From: Chroococcus sp. CMT-3BRIN-NPC107
Lineage (GTDB): Bacteria > Cyanobacteriota > Cyanobacteriia > Cyanobacteriales > Chroococcidiopsidaceae
Direction of reading: 5' to 3'
Assembly (NCBI GenBank): GCA_019359635.1
Contig: JAHHGY010000007.1
Coordinates: 1-64,000, forward strand
DNA: 64,000 nt
The notes under the pieces: model-generated
Seen by the model: only the letters and a program-made list of their open reading frames with translations
Told to the model about the DNA's origin: nothing
Database searches by the model: none
Shown: positions 39,088 to 49,003 of the stretch, one piece after another
Numbering within the stretch: the stretch's first letter is position 1
How the letters are laid out: each line of letters opens with the position of its first letter
Made by a program: the position numbers and the translations under genes

Positions 39088-40473
39088 CTATTTCAAAAAC
39101 GATAACTCTTGACGCAGGCGATAAATAATTGTATTTGGTTCAGCACGAGAGAGAATTTCGGCAATTACCGTACTAGCACCAAATTGTCCCCAAGTACAGC
39201 CGCCTTCTAGATATGTCTGCGCTGCTTTGCCCACTGAATAACAACCATAAGCCGCAATTCCAGCTTGTATAGCCGCCGCACCCGCATAAGTTGAGAGATT
39301 CAGAGGGTTTTCACTACTAGAGAGAGCGGCAGTACTTTTACCCAATCCCCAAAATAAACTACTAGCTAATTCACCTAATAGCAAACCACCAGAACTAAAT
39401 ATTATGGTTTTTAATAGCTTTGCAGCCTCGTAACCAGTCATTGGCAAGTTATACAACCGTGCTAGAGCGCGAATTAAAGCTAAATCGGTAATAAATCCGC
39501 CCAATATATCTATTACAGCAATGGGATTGAGGGCGATCGCTCCTGCTTTGTATTTGGTATATCTCCAGATCAAATCTTCGGCTTGTTGGTGGCGCTCGGC
39601 TACAGTGGTAGAGGCAATTTTTGCTTGGGCTTTTTGTGCTTGTACCAAAGTATTGAGCGCTAAAAGACTGCGTCCTTCGCGATTGAGAATATTGAGAATT
39701 TTTTGTTTTAATTCATTTATTTGCGGCGCTGGAGTTTCCCATTCGTAGCCAGTTTCGCCATTAGCCCACTCTACACGCACTTCTATAGGCGCTGGTTCGG
39801 CAGATACCATCACAATTTCATCGGGCAACATTTCCCCACTTGTTGCCCCTAATTGGCGCAGATTATTATAAATTGCCTCTCTGTCGGTATCGGGATAAAG
39901 ATCGATTTTATTAAATACTAATATTAGCGGTTTTTGGTACTGACGCAACTTGCAAAGCGCTTCATACTCAGTTTGAGTAATATCTCCCGCCACTACAAAC
40001 AAAATTAAGTCAGCTTGACAAGCAACATCTTGTGCCATCAAACTTCGGGCTTCGCCGTCAATTTCGTCTAATCCTGGCGTATCAATTAGTTCTACTTTAA
40101 CTTTAGAACTTGCTACCCACTGCACCGAGCGACACCACTGGGTTACACCGTTTAGAGGGCCTGTTTGCAAGATTTTTTGTCCGAGTAAGGCATTTAAAAC
40201 GGCAGATTTGCCGCGACTAACTAAACCAAAAGCTGCGATCGCAATTACATTGGAATCAAGTTTGTTGAGCAATGAGTTTAGATTGTCAAATTCTGGCTTT
40301 AGCTCCTTAAGTAGTTGGGAGTTAGAAAACTGCGAACTTGGCTTGCGTAAATTGTTGGCATACCAAGATTGTGCTTGGCGAATACTAGCACGAGCGCGGT
40401 TGAGGTGAGATTCCGCCGCCGTAGGTACAGAAGATGTTTGACGAATGCTCACAAGATGAATTTGACGATACAA
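39088..40473 (-). CDS. Era-like GTPase with DUF697 domain
   Basis: GLVSRGKSAVLNALLG, DTPGLDEIDG, NKID; hydrophobic C-terminal domain. Confidence 0.87.
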   Translation of the reverse strand: MYRQIHLVSIRQTSSVPTAAESHLNRARASIRQAQSWYANNLRKPSSQFSNSQLLKELKPEFDNLNSLLNKLDSNVIAIAAFGLVSRGKSAVLNALLGQKILQTGPLNGVTQWCRSVQWVASSKVKVELIDTPGLDEIDGEARSLMAQDVACQADLILFVVAGDITQTEYEALCKLRQYQKPLILVFNKIDLYPDTDREAIYNNLRQLGATSGEMLPDEIVMVSAEPAPIEVRVEWANGETGYEWETPAPQINELKQKILNILNREGRSLLALNTLVQAQKAQAKIASTTVAERHQQAEDLIWRYTKYKAGAIALNPIAVIDILGGFITDLALIRALARLYNLPMTGYEAAKLLKTIIFSSGGLLLGELASSLFWGLGKSTAALSSSENPLNLSTYAGAAAIQAGIAAYGCYSVGKAAQTYLEGGCTWGQFGASTVIAEILSRAEPNTIIYRLRQELSFLK

Positions 40474-40567
40474 CTCCTTGAACTATTATTATAAAACTTG
40501 TTATAAAACTATTGAGCTATGTTTCAATGAACTAGGCGATCGCTGTTCTATTATCTAAATTAGAGCG

Positions 40568-41071
40568 ATGAGCAAAATTTTAGAAACTCAGCGTTTATTT
40601 TTAAACCCAATCTTACCTAGTCAACTTAATACTCTGCACAATATCTTTATCGATCCCTACGTGAGAAAGTATTTGTGCGACGATCGCATTTTTTCCTTAC
40701 AGCAAGTTGAAGAAATGCTCCTAGAAAGCCAAAAGCTTTTTGACGAACAAAAATTTGGTTTGTGGTTTATTGAGACTAAAGATAATCAAAAAATCGTTGG
40801 ATTTGCTGGCTTGTGGTACTTTTTTGCAGAAAAACAGCCCCAGCTAGCTTATGCTTTGCTGCCGGAGGCAACTAAAAAAGGCTACGCTACCGAAGCATCA
40901 ACTAGGATACTAGAGTATTGTTTCAACGATCTTGGCTATCAATATCTTTTAGCAAGCTGCGACAAGCCAAACATTGAGTCTCAAAAAGTTGCGCTGAGAA
41001 TTGGGATGGAAGAAGTAGAAGAAAAAACTATTAAAGGCAATTCTACAATATTCTTCAAAATCGAAAGGTAA
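40568..41071 (+). CDS. GNAT-family N-acetyltransferase
   Basis: TQRLFLNPILPSQL...YALLPEATKKGYATEASTRILEYCF. Confidence 0.88.
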   Translation: MSKILETQRLFLNPILPSQLNTLHNIFIDPYVRKYLCDDRIFSLQQVEEMLLESQKLFDEQKFGLWFIETKDNQKIVGFAGLWYFFAEKQPQLAYALLPEATKKGYATEASTRILEYCFNDLGYQYLLASCDKPNIESQKVALRIGMEEVEEKTIKGNSTIFFKIER

Positions 41072-41474
41072 AGCTGGTTAATGTTTAGTTGTGGTAGGTG
41101 AGGTAAGATAATTGCGAGCGCCAGATCCATTTTAAGTTATGTATGCTCAAAGAAATTGATACAGATATTTGGGTTGTAGATGCGCCATTTAAGTATTTTG
41201 GGTTAAGTGTTGGTACAAGAATGACGGTTATTAGGCTAAACAATAGATTAGCTGTAATTTCGCCTTCAAAATCGAAAGGTAAAGCTGGTTAATGTTTAGT
41301 TGTGGTAGGTGAGGTAAGATAATTGCGAGCGCCAGATCCATTTTAAGTTATGTATGCTCAAAGAAATTGATACAGATATTTGGGTTGTAGATGCGCCATT
41401 TAAGTATTTTGGGTTAAGTGTTGGTACAAGAATGACGGTTATTAGGCTAAACAATAGATTAGCTGTAATTTCGC
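41053..41474. repeat. 211-bp perfect tandem duplication spanning the GNAT 3' end and DUF4336 5' end
   Basis: 41053-41263 and 41264-41474 read as identical; offset 211 bp. Confidence 0.94.
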
Positions 41475-42064
41475 CAATTCAACTAGATGATGGGACTTCT
41501 CAGCAACTCAATAAACTTGGCACAGTCAACCATATTATTGCACCGAACGTTTATCACTACTTATTTGCCGCAGATTTTAAAGCACTTTACCCAAAAGCAA
41601 CATTTTGGGCTACATCAGCCTTGAAAGCCAAAAAACCAAAACTACCCATCGATCGCATAATTGATAGCGATACTGATAATTTTCTGAGTAATCTTCAGTG
41701 CATTTTGTTTGATGGACTAAAAACTATTGATTTTAATGGTTTTAATTTATTGAATGAATTAGTTTTCTTTCATCCAAAAAGCCGAACTTTAATCCTCACA
41801 GACACTGCATTTAACTTTGATGATAGCTATCCTTTCGTTACCCAATTTGTCGCTAGAGTAATTGGTACATACAAACAATTGAGTCCATCGTTGCTAGAAA
41901 AAGTTGCAAGCACAGAAAAAGCCAAAATTCAGCAAGCAGTGCAAAAAATTCTCGCTTGGGATTTTGACCGCGTAATTATGGCTCACGGTAGCATCATTGA
42001 AAGTCAGGGAAAACAAACATTCAAAGCAGGATACGAGAGCTTTTTAGGTCAAACTTTACCCTAG
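41354..42064 (+). CDS. DUF4336 family (metallo-hydrolase-like) protein
   Basis: MLKEIDTDIWVVDAPFKYFGLSVGTRMTVIRL...HIIAPNVYHYLFAADF. Confidence 0.85.
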   Translation: MLKEIDTDIWVVDAPFKYFGLSVGTRMTVIRLNNRLAVISPIQLDDGTSQQLNKLGTVNHIIAPNVYHYLFAADFKALYPKATFWATSALKAKKPKLPIDRIIDSDTDNFLSNLQCILFDGLKTIDFNGFNLLNELVFFHPKSRTLILTDTAFNFDDSYPFVTQFVARVIGTYKQLSPSLLEKVASTEKAKIQQAVQKILAWDFDRVIMAHGSIIESQGKQTFKAGYESFLGQTLP

Positions 42065-42190
42065 AGCAAAAATCACTCCTTCTCGATTGAGAAATCTTCA
42101 AAATACACTTTCGGTCGTAGTCAGGTGGATATCTTTCTTAGACCAACCCTGTGGATTGAAGCCCTACAATCAACTGCTGCTTATTCATAA

Positions 42191-42619
42191 TTAGCGAAAT
42201 TTTCTTTCAGATTCTTGGATAGAAACATCGTTGATACTTGCTTCTCGTCTCTGCATCAAACCGCTTGCAGCAAATTCCCACTGTTCGTTACCGTAGGAGC
42301 GATTCCAATTATCAGACGCATCGTGCCATTCATACTCAAAGCGCACGGAGATGCGATTTTCGGTAAAACTCCAAAGTTCTTTTTTGAGGCAGTAATTTAA
42401 CTCTTTAGCCCACTTGCGTTGTAAAAAAGCTGCGATCGCCTCTCGTCCAGCAAAAAATTCCTCTCGATTCCGCCATTGAGAATCAATTGTATACGCCAGC
42501 GCGACTTTATGAGGATCGCAGGTGTTCCAGGCATCTTCCGCCGCCTGAACTTTAATTTTTGCCGTTTCAAGAGTAAAGGGGGGCAAAGGGGGTTTAGTTT
42601 CCATAATATATTTATTCAA
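42191..42619 (-). CDS. nuclear transport factor 2-like / DUF1348 protein
   Basis: [44 protein letters not shown]. Confidence 0.88.
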   Translation of the reverse strand: MNKYIMETKPPLPPFTLETAKIKVQAAEDAWNTCDPHKVALAYTIDSQWRNREEFFAGREAIAAFLQRKWAKELNYCLKKELWSFTENRISVRFEYEWHDASDNWNRSYGNEQWEFAASGLMQRREASINDVSIQESERKFR

Positions 42620-42683
42620 AAATTAGGCTAAATCGAATTTATTCTCAGGCTTCGCGTAATATCTTCAAAAAACTAAATCAGCT

Positions 42684-42910
42684 ATGGGGTTAGACTTCCA
42701 TTATCAAGCAATGCCTGAAAACTGTGAATTGCTTATCTGGGCGCGTAACGAGCCAGATTTTGGCGCAAACCTTGAGTTTTTTAATTCTTATGCTTTGATG
42801 TCGCCGGAAAAATTGACTTCCAGTGGACACACGAGAGTTTTGAAGAACTCAAAGCTTTCTATACTTTGGTGGCAGATCGCAAGGAAGGAGTGTTAGCTTT
42901 TGTAAGCTGA
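42684..42910 (+). pseudogene. remnant of a DUF1877-like protein (frameshift/internal deletion)
   Basis: N-terminus MGLDFHYQAMPENCELLIWARNEPDFGANLEFFNSYALMSPEK; shifted frame from 42815 reads DFQWTHESFEELKAFYTLVADRKEGVLAFVS*. Confidence 0.6.
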
Positions 42911-42967
42911 AGCTCTTGGAAGTTGGATATGTAGAGCGATCGCATTTCCAAGTAGCGTTCTATATTA

Positions 42968-44098
42968 GTGAATATGAAACAGTATTTTGCAACCGTTGCT
43001 AGGGGATTGGAAACCTTAGTGGCTCAGGAATTGGAGCAGTTGGGCGCTCATAACGTAGAGCCAGGATTTTGCGGCGCGAGATTTATTGGCGATCGCACTT
43101 TACTTTATCGCGTCAACTTATGGGCGAGGCTACCGTTCCGAATTTTAGTAAAGTTGCAAGAGTTTCCCTGTCTTGATGCCCAGGATCTTTATAACGGTAT
43201 TCAAACTATCGATTGGTCAGAGTATCTCAATCCCGACTTAACTCTAGCGGTAAATGCTACAGGAAAAAGTACTCGCCTCAATCATACTCATTTTACGGCT
43301 TTACAAGTTAAAAAAGCGATCGTAGAGCAGCAGCAAGAACAGTTTGGCGATAGGTCTAATGTAGAAACTCAAGACCCAGATGTGCGCATAAACGTGCATA
43401 TAGAGCGCGATATTTGTACCGTTAGCCTCGATAGTTCGGGAAATAGTCTGCATCGCCGGGGTTATCGTCCAGTAGTTGGTGCTGCTCCTTTAAAAGAATC
43501 TTTGGCGGCGGCTTTGATTCAACTATCTTCTTGGCAGCCAGAACAGATGTTTTACGATCCCCTTTGTGGTTCGGGTACTTTACCGCTAGAAGCTAGTTTA
43601 AAGGCGCTCAACATTGCTCCAGGGCTGTTTCGAGAACGTTTTGGGTTTGAAACTTGGCTCGATTTTGATTTGACGCTGTTAGAAGAACTTATTGAGGCGG
43701 CTAAAAGTTGCCAAAAAGACACGCTTCCCGCGCCGATTTGGGGAAGTGATAAAGATGAAAATGCTATTGAAAATGCGAAGTTTAATGCTACAAGTTGCGG
43801 CGTTTTAGATCGAGTTTGGTTTTCGCAAATGGATTTGAGCGAAGTTGTCGCCCCTTCCGATAGTGGAGTATTGTTTTGCAATCCCCCCTATGGCGAAAGA
43901 CTAGGGCGCGACAGTGACCTGGGGGCATTTTATAAACTTTTAGGAAACGTACTAAAACAACGCTTCAAAGGTTGGACTGCTTTTGTATTAAGTGGAAACA
44001 AGGAATTAGCTCTTTGTATAGGCTTGAAATCGTCTCAACGAACGGCGGTTTATAACGGCACTTTACCTTGTCAGTTAATGAAATACGATCTGTATTAG
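42968..44098 (+). CDS. THUMP-domain class I SAM-dependent RNA methyltransferase (RlmL-N-like)
   Basis: THUMP region; FYDPLCGSGTLPLEA; LFCNPPYGERLG. Confidence 0.92.
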   Translation: MNMKQYFATVARGLETLVAQELEQLGAHNVEPGFCGARFIGDRTLLYRVNLWARLPFRILVKLQEFPCLDAQDLYNGIQTIDWSEYLNPDLTLAVNATGKSTRLNHTHFTALQVKKAIVEQQQEQFGDRSNVETQDPDVRINVHIERDICTVSLDSSGNSLHRRGYRPVVGAAPLKESLAAALIQLSSWQPEQMFYDPLCGSGTLPLEASLKALNIAPGLFRERFGFETWLDFDLTLLEELIEAAKSCQKDTLPAPIWGSDKDENAIENAKFNATSCGVLDRVWFSQMDLSEVVAPSDSGVLFCNPPYGERLGRDSDLGAFYKLLGNVLKQRFKGWTAFVLSGNKELALCIGLKSSQRTAVYNGTLPCQLMKYDLY

Positions 44099-44150
44099 GC
44101 TAGAGGAAAGCCCAAAATTTAAAAAATTAATTTCAAGGCAGTTATTTTTA

Positions 44151-45767
44151 TTGACTATGTTACGACTAACCGAAGTGAAGCTTCCTCTCGATCATCCCCA
44201 AGAAGCGATCGAAATGGCTATTCTCAAAAAGCTTCAAATCACCGCCGCCGATTTGATCGGCTATAAAATTTTCAAGCGCAGTTATGACGCTCGTAAAAAA
44301 GGCGAGATTACCCTTGTTTATATTTTGGATGTAGAAACAACTAAAGAAAAACAGCTATGCGATCGCTTTAAAAAAGATCCGCATATTAGCATTACTCCAG
44401 ACATGAGCTATCGCTTGGTGGCAAAGGCTCCCAGTCATTACACAACTAGACCAATTGTTATTGGTACTGGCCCTTGCGGGATGTTTGCAGGCTTATTACT
44501 AGCACAAATGGGTTTTCGACCGATTTTGTTAGAGCGCGGAAAAGCAGTACGCGATCGCACGGTAGATACTTTTGCTTTCTGGAAGAACAAAGAAAATCTC
44601 AACCCAGAATCTAATGCTCAATTTGGCGAAGGCGGAGCGGGTACATTTTCTGATGGTAAACTCTATAGCCAAGTTAAAGATCCTCAACATTACGGGCGCA
44701 AAGTTCTTACTGAACTTGTCAATGCTGGCGCTTCTCCAGAGATTTTATATATAAATAAACCTCATATCGGTACGTTTAAACTGGTGGGCATAGTTCAAAG
44801 CATCCGCGCTACTATTGAATCCTTGGGCGGCGAAATTCGATTTCAAAGTCGGGTAGAAGATATTGATATTGAAAATGGTCAAGTGCGGGGAGTCAAGCTT
44901 GCAAGTGGAGAATATATCGCCAGCAATCATATAGTTTTAGCAGTGGGACACAGTTCCCGCGATACGTTTCGAATGCTGTTCGAGCGAGGAGTTTACATCG
45001 AAGCTAAACCTTTTTCCATTGGTTTTCGAGTTGAACATCCACAACCAATTATTGATGTCGCTCGTTTTGGCGAAAAAGCAGGTCATAAACTTTTAGGCGC
45101 TGCCGATTACAAACTGGTTCACCACTGCCAAAATGGGCGCTCTGTTTATAGCTTTTGTATGTGTCCGGGGGGACTTGTGGTTGCCGCAGCATCAGAGCCT
45201 GGACGCTTAGTTACGAACGGTATGAGCCAATACTCCCGCAACGAACGTAACGCAAATAGTGCGATCGTTGTGGGCATTACGCCAGATGACTATCCAGGAC
45301 ATCCTTTAGCTGGAATTGATTTTCAACGGCGTTTAGAAGAACGGGCTTTTGAACTGGGTGGTAGCAATTATTATGCTCCAGGACAATTAATAGGTGACTT
45401 CCTTGCTAATCGCTCTTCTACAGCGTTAGGCACAGTTCATCCATCCTATGCTCCAGGGGTTCATTTAAGCGATTTGAGTCAGAGTTTACCAGATTATGCG
45501 ATCGCCGCCATCCGCGAAGCGCTACCTGCTTTTGATCAAAAGATTAAAGGCTTTGCAATGAACGATGCTATTTTGACTGGGGTTGAAACTCGTACCTCAT
45601 CGCCGATTCGGATTAAACGCCAAGAAAATTATCAATCTTTAAATACTCAAGGTCTTTACCCGGCGGGGGAAGGTGCTGGCTACGCGGGTGGTATACTCTC
45701 GGCGGGGATTGATGGGATTAAGGTCGCCGAGGCTGTAGCTTTAAATATATTGCAACCAAATAATTAA
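44151..45767 (+). CDS. FAD-dependent dehydrogenase (COG2509-like)
   Basis: IVIGTGPCGMFAGLLLAQMGFRPILLERGK; SNAQFGEGGAGTFSDGKLYSQVKDP; C-terminal GEGAGYAGGILSAGIDG. Confidence 0.93.
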   Translation: MTMLRLTEVKLPLDHPQEAIEMAILKKLQITAADLIGYKIFKRSYDARKKGEITLVYILDVETTKEKQLCDRFKKDPHISITPDMSYRLVAKAPSHYTTRPIVIGTGPCGMFAGLLLAQMGFRPILLERGKAVRDRTVDTFAFWKNKENLNPESNAQFGEGGAGTFSDGKLYSQVKDPQHYGRKVLTELVNAGASPEILYINKPHIGTFKLVGIVQSIRATIESLGGEIRFQSRVEDIDIENGQVRGVKLASGEYIASNHIVLAVGHSSRDTFRMLFERGVYIEAKPFSIGFRVEHPQPIIDVARFGEKAGHKLLGAADYKLVHHCQNGRSVYSFCMCPGGLVVAAASEPGRLVTNGMSQYSRNERNANSAIVVGITPDDYPGHPLAGIDFQRRLEERAFELGGSNYYAPGQLIGDFLANRSSTALGTVHPSYAPGVHLSDLSQSLPDYAIAAIREALPAFDQKIKGFAMNDAILTGVETRTSSPIRIKRQENYQSLNTQGLYPAGEGAGYAGGILSAGIDGIKVAEAVALNILQPNN

Positions 45768-45933
45768 AGTTTTTTAGATGTGCGCTTAATTATTATTTGA
45801 ACTTTATTCTTAAATACTTGAAAAACCAGTGTCGAAAATCTCTCAATACTGTTCGGTTAAGGTTTGTAATTGCCAATGTTCTGGACAAAACCACGAGAAT
45901 AGTAGCCTTTCAGCATCTGACAAGTCTCAGTTT

Positions 45934-46587
45934 TTAGTTATCCGAACCGTATTGGAAAATCTCTTGAGCAGTTAAGGCCAATTCAGGGAACATTGGTGAG
46001 ACAATGCGATCGCTTTTCCTAAACTGACTAACTTGATATTCACCTTCCACGAGTTGATAAATCGAAATAGTTGGTTGCTTGGGGTTGCCAATAAACCGCC
46101 TTCCACCCAAGCCAAGATAATCGATAATCCAATATTCAGCAATACCAATTTCCTCATAGTCGCCAGCTTTATCAAGATAATCATCGCGCCAATTGGTACT
46201 GACAACTTCTACCACTAATGGAATTGATTGGGCATAACTAACTGTTGACTGGTTTTTCCATCTCGGCTCTGTTGCTAAATTAGGACGATTCAACAGCAGT
46301 AAATCTGGCGAGTAAGCTGTTCCGCTTTCAAGAGGTTTGACCAACACAGTTTTGGGGATACCGTATGGTAGTTTGAGGCGACTATATTCTAAAGTGAGGT
46401 TTTCAACCAAAAATGCAATTATTTCTTCATGCTCGCCTAATGGTTGTGACCTCTCAACTATTACTCCATTACGCAACTCATAGCAACCAATGCTAGGTTT
46501 CCAATCTATAAATTCTTCAAAACTTACTATTTTAGGTAAAGCTTGAATCATACACACCTTAGATTTGATACCTGAACTCAAGAGCAA
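45934..46587 (-). CDS. Uma2-family endonuclease (intact)
   Basis: PLVVEVVSTNWRDDYLDKAGDYEEIGIAEYWIID; start may be the internal MIQALPK. Confidence 0.85.
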   Translation of the reverse strand: MLLSSGIKSKVCMIQALPKIVSFEEFIDWKPSIGCYELRNGVIVERSQPLGEHEEIIAFLVENLTLEYSRLKLPYGIPKTVLVKPLESGTAYSPDLLLLNRPNLATEPRWKNQSTVSYAQSIPLVVEVVSTNWRDDYLDKAGDYEEIGIAEYWIIDYLGLGGRRFIGNPKQPTISIYQLVEGEYQVSQFRKSDRIVSPMFPELALTAQEIFQYGSDN

Positions 46588-46650
46588 CTTCCATCACTTT
46601 TTTATATTAACTTGCACGCTCTAAACGCTTTGCGAAGGCGGTTCCTTAAC

Positions 46651-46682
46651 AAAAAAATCCCCCACCGTTAGGCAGGGGATTT
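46651..46682 (-). terminator. rho-independent terminator after psaB
   Basis: Minus strand aaatcccctgcctaacggtgggggattttttt. Confidence 0.88.
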
Positions 46683-46713
46683 GATTTATTCAACTACACT
46701 TTAATTGAAATTA

Positions 46714-48927
46714 TCAACCAAATTTACCAGCAGTTGAAGCAATCAGGAAGGCGGCGTAAGTTAGAACATAGCCAACTGTAAAGTGAGCAAGTCCAATCAA
46801 ACGACCTTGAACGATAGACATAGCAACAGGCTTGTCTTTCCAGCGAATTAGGTTAGCAAGCGGTGTCCGCTCGTGCGCCCAAACTAGAGTTTCGATCAAT
46901 TCTTGCCAGTATCCTCTCCAGGAGATCAAGAACATGAATCCTGTTGCCCAAACTAGGTGTCCAAATAAGAACATCCAAGACCAGACAGCCAAGTTATTCA
47001 TCCCGTAAGGGTTATAACCGTTAATCAACTGAGCCGAGTACAGCCAGAGATAATCTCTTAGCCAACCCATCAGGTAAGTTGACGACTCATTAAATTGAGC
47101 TACGTTACCTTGCCACACTCCTAAATGCTTCCAGTGCCAATAGAACGTCACCCAACCAATCGTGTTGAGCATCCAGAACATCGCTAGGTAGAAGGCATCC
47201 CAAGCTGAGATTTCGCAAGTACCGCCACGACCAGGACCGTCGCAAGGGAAGGAGTAACCGAAGTCCTTTTTATCGGGCATCAGCTTAGAACCACGAGCAT
47301 CCAAAGCACCTTTGACCAAGATCAAAACTGTGGTGTGAATACCGAGCGCAAAAGCGTGGTGAACTAGGAAGTCGCCAGGTCCAATTGTCAAGAATAAAGA
47401 GTTAGTACCGTTATTGATGGCATCTAGCCAACCAGGTAGCCAAGCAGCACCAGCCGTAGAAGCTACGCTATCAGGGTTAGATAGTAGAGTATCAAAACCG
47501 TACAATACCTTACCGTGAGCGCCTTGGATGAACTGGGCAAACACTGGCTCGATCAAGATTTGCTTTTCAGGAGTACCAAAAGCAACTACTACATCGTTGT
47601 GGACGTACAAGCCTAAAGTGTGGAAACCCAAGAATAACGACACCCAACTGAGGTGAGAAATAATCGCTTCTTTGTGCTTCAGCACGCGGTCGAGTACGTT
47701 GCCTTTGTTTTGTTCGGAGTCATAATCGCGCACCCAGAAAATTCCGGCGTGGGCGAAAGCTCCTACCATCAAGAATCCAGCAATGTACTGGTGATGGGTA
47801 TATAAAGCTGCTTGCGTTGTGAAGTCCTGCCCTATAAAAGCATAGGGAGGCAAGGCGTACATATGCTGTGCTACTAACGATAGGGCTGTACCTAAAGCTG
47901 CTAAGTGAATAGACAACTGGAAGTGTAGCGAATTGTTGTAGGTATCGTACAAACCTTGGTGAGGCAAGTTGAATTGACCTTCAGTTTTAACGCCAAAGAA
48001 GTTCTTGGCATTAAGCATTTCTTTAATGCTGTGACCAATTCCGAAGTTGGTGCGGTACTGGTGACCCGCAATAATAAAGATTACTGCGATCGCTAAGTGG
48101 TGGTGAGCCATATCGGTCAGCCACAGCGATTGGGTCTGGGGGTGAAATCCACCTAAGAAGGTAAGAATTGCTGTACCCGCACCTTGAGAAGTACTAAATA
48201 TTTGATCTGCCGTATCTGGATTTTGGGCGTAAACACCCCAGTCACCCGTAAAGAAAGGACGCAAGCCTGCGGGGTGAGGCAATGTTGTGAGGAAGTTGTC
48301 CCAACCTACGTGCTGTCCGCGAGATTCGGGGATAGCAACGTGGACTAAGTGACCAGCCCAAGCTAAGGAACTAACTCCAAACAAACCTGCCAAGTGGTGA
48401 TTCAAGCGTGGCTCAGCACTCTTGAACCAAGACAAACTAGGACGGAACTTTGGTTGCAAGTGGAGCCAACCAGCAAACAGAAACACTGCTGCTATTAGCA
48501 ATAAGCCCACTGCTCCAGTGTACAATTCGGTATTTGTCCGCATCCCAATGGTGTACCACCAGTGGTAAACACCAGAATAAGCAATATTGACTGGGTAGGT
48601 CGCCCCAGCTTGAGTAAAGGCATCTACTGCGGCTTTACCAAAGTGAGGGTCCCAAATCGCATGAGCAATCGGACGAACGTTGAGGGGATCTTTAATCCAT
48701 TGTTCAAAGTTGCCTTGCCAAGCAACATGGAACAGGAGGCTAGAGGTCCACAGGAAGATGATTGCCACATGACCAAAGTGGGTTGCGAAAATCTTTTGGT
48801 AAAGATTTTCTTCTGTCATGCCATCGTGGCTCTCAAAGTCGTTGCCTGTAGCAATCCCGTACCAGAGCCGACGAGTTGTCGGGTCTTGGGCAAGATCCTG
48901 GCTAAATTTTGGAAATTTTGTTGCCAT
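46714..48927 (-). CDS. psaB: photosystem I P700 apoprotein A2
   Basis: 737 aa; [30 protein letters not shown]. Confidence 0.98.
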   Translation of the reverse strand: MATKFPKFSQDLAQDPTTRRLWYGIATGNDFESHDGMTEENLYQKIFATHFGHVAIIFLWTSSLLFHVAWQGNFEQWIKDPLNVRPIAHAIWDPHFGKAAVDAFTQAGATYPVNIAYSGVYHWWYTIGMRTNTELYTGAVGLLLIAAVFLFAGWLHLQPKFRPSLSWFKSAEPRLNHHLAGLFGVSSLAWAGHLVHVAIPESRGQHVGWDNFLTTLPHPAGLRPFFTGDWGVYAQNPDTADQIFSTSQGAGTAILTFLGGFHPQTQSLWLTDMAHHHLAIAVIFIIAGHQYRTNFGIGHSIKEMLNAKNFFGVKTEGQFNLPHQGLYDTYNNSLHFQLSIHLAALGTALSLVAQHMYALPPYAFIGQDFTTQAALYTHHQYIAGFLMVGAFAHAGIFWVRDYDSEQNKGNVLDRVLKHKEAIISHLSWVSLFLGFHTLGLYVHNDVVVAFGTPEKQILIEPVFAQFIQGAHGKVLYGFDTLLSNPDSVASTAGAAWLPGWLDAINNGTNSLFLTIGPGDFLVHHAFALGIHTTVLILVKGALDARGSKLMPDKKDFGYSFPCDGPGRGGTCEISAWDAFYLAMFWMLNTIGWVTFYWHWKHLGVWQGNVAQFNESSTYLMGWLRDYLWLYSAQLINGYNPYGMNNLAVWSWMFLFGHLVWATGFMFLISWRGYWQELIETLVWAHERTPLANLIRWKDKPVAMSIVQGRLIGLAHFTVGYVLTYAAFLIASTAGKFG

Positions 48928-49003
48928 AGGTTTTATGAATTTGCTTCCATTTAGCTTTCAGTTGCCAGCACTTGCTGAAATACTGACCCCTGAAAGCTGA
49001 CCG

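Noticed and set aside
36210-42100. Similar strings ccttctcgatt(c/g)agaaat at about 36218 and 42078 as a dispersed repeat
   Set aside because: Similarity ends after about 20 bp; too short to claim a repeat family without a genome search.
45780-45933. Possible gene remnant on the minus strand between the FAD dehydrogenase and Uma2
   Set aside because: Only a short open stretch, no recognisable family.
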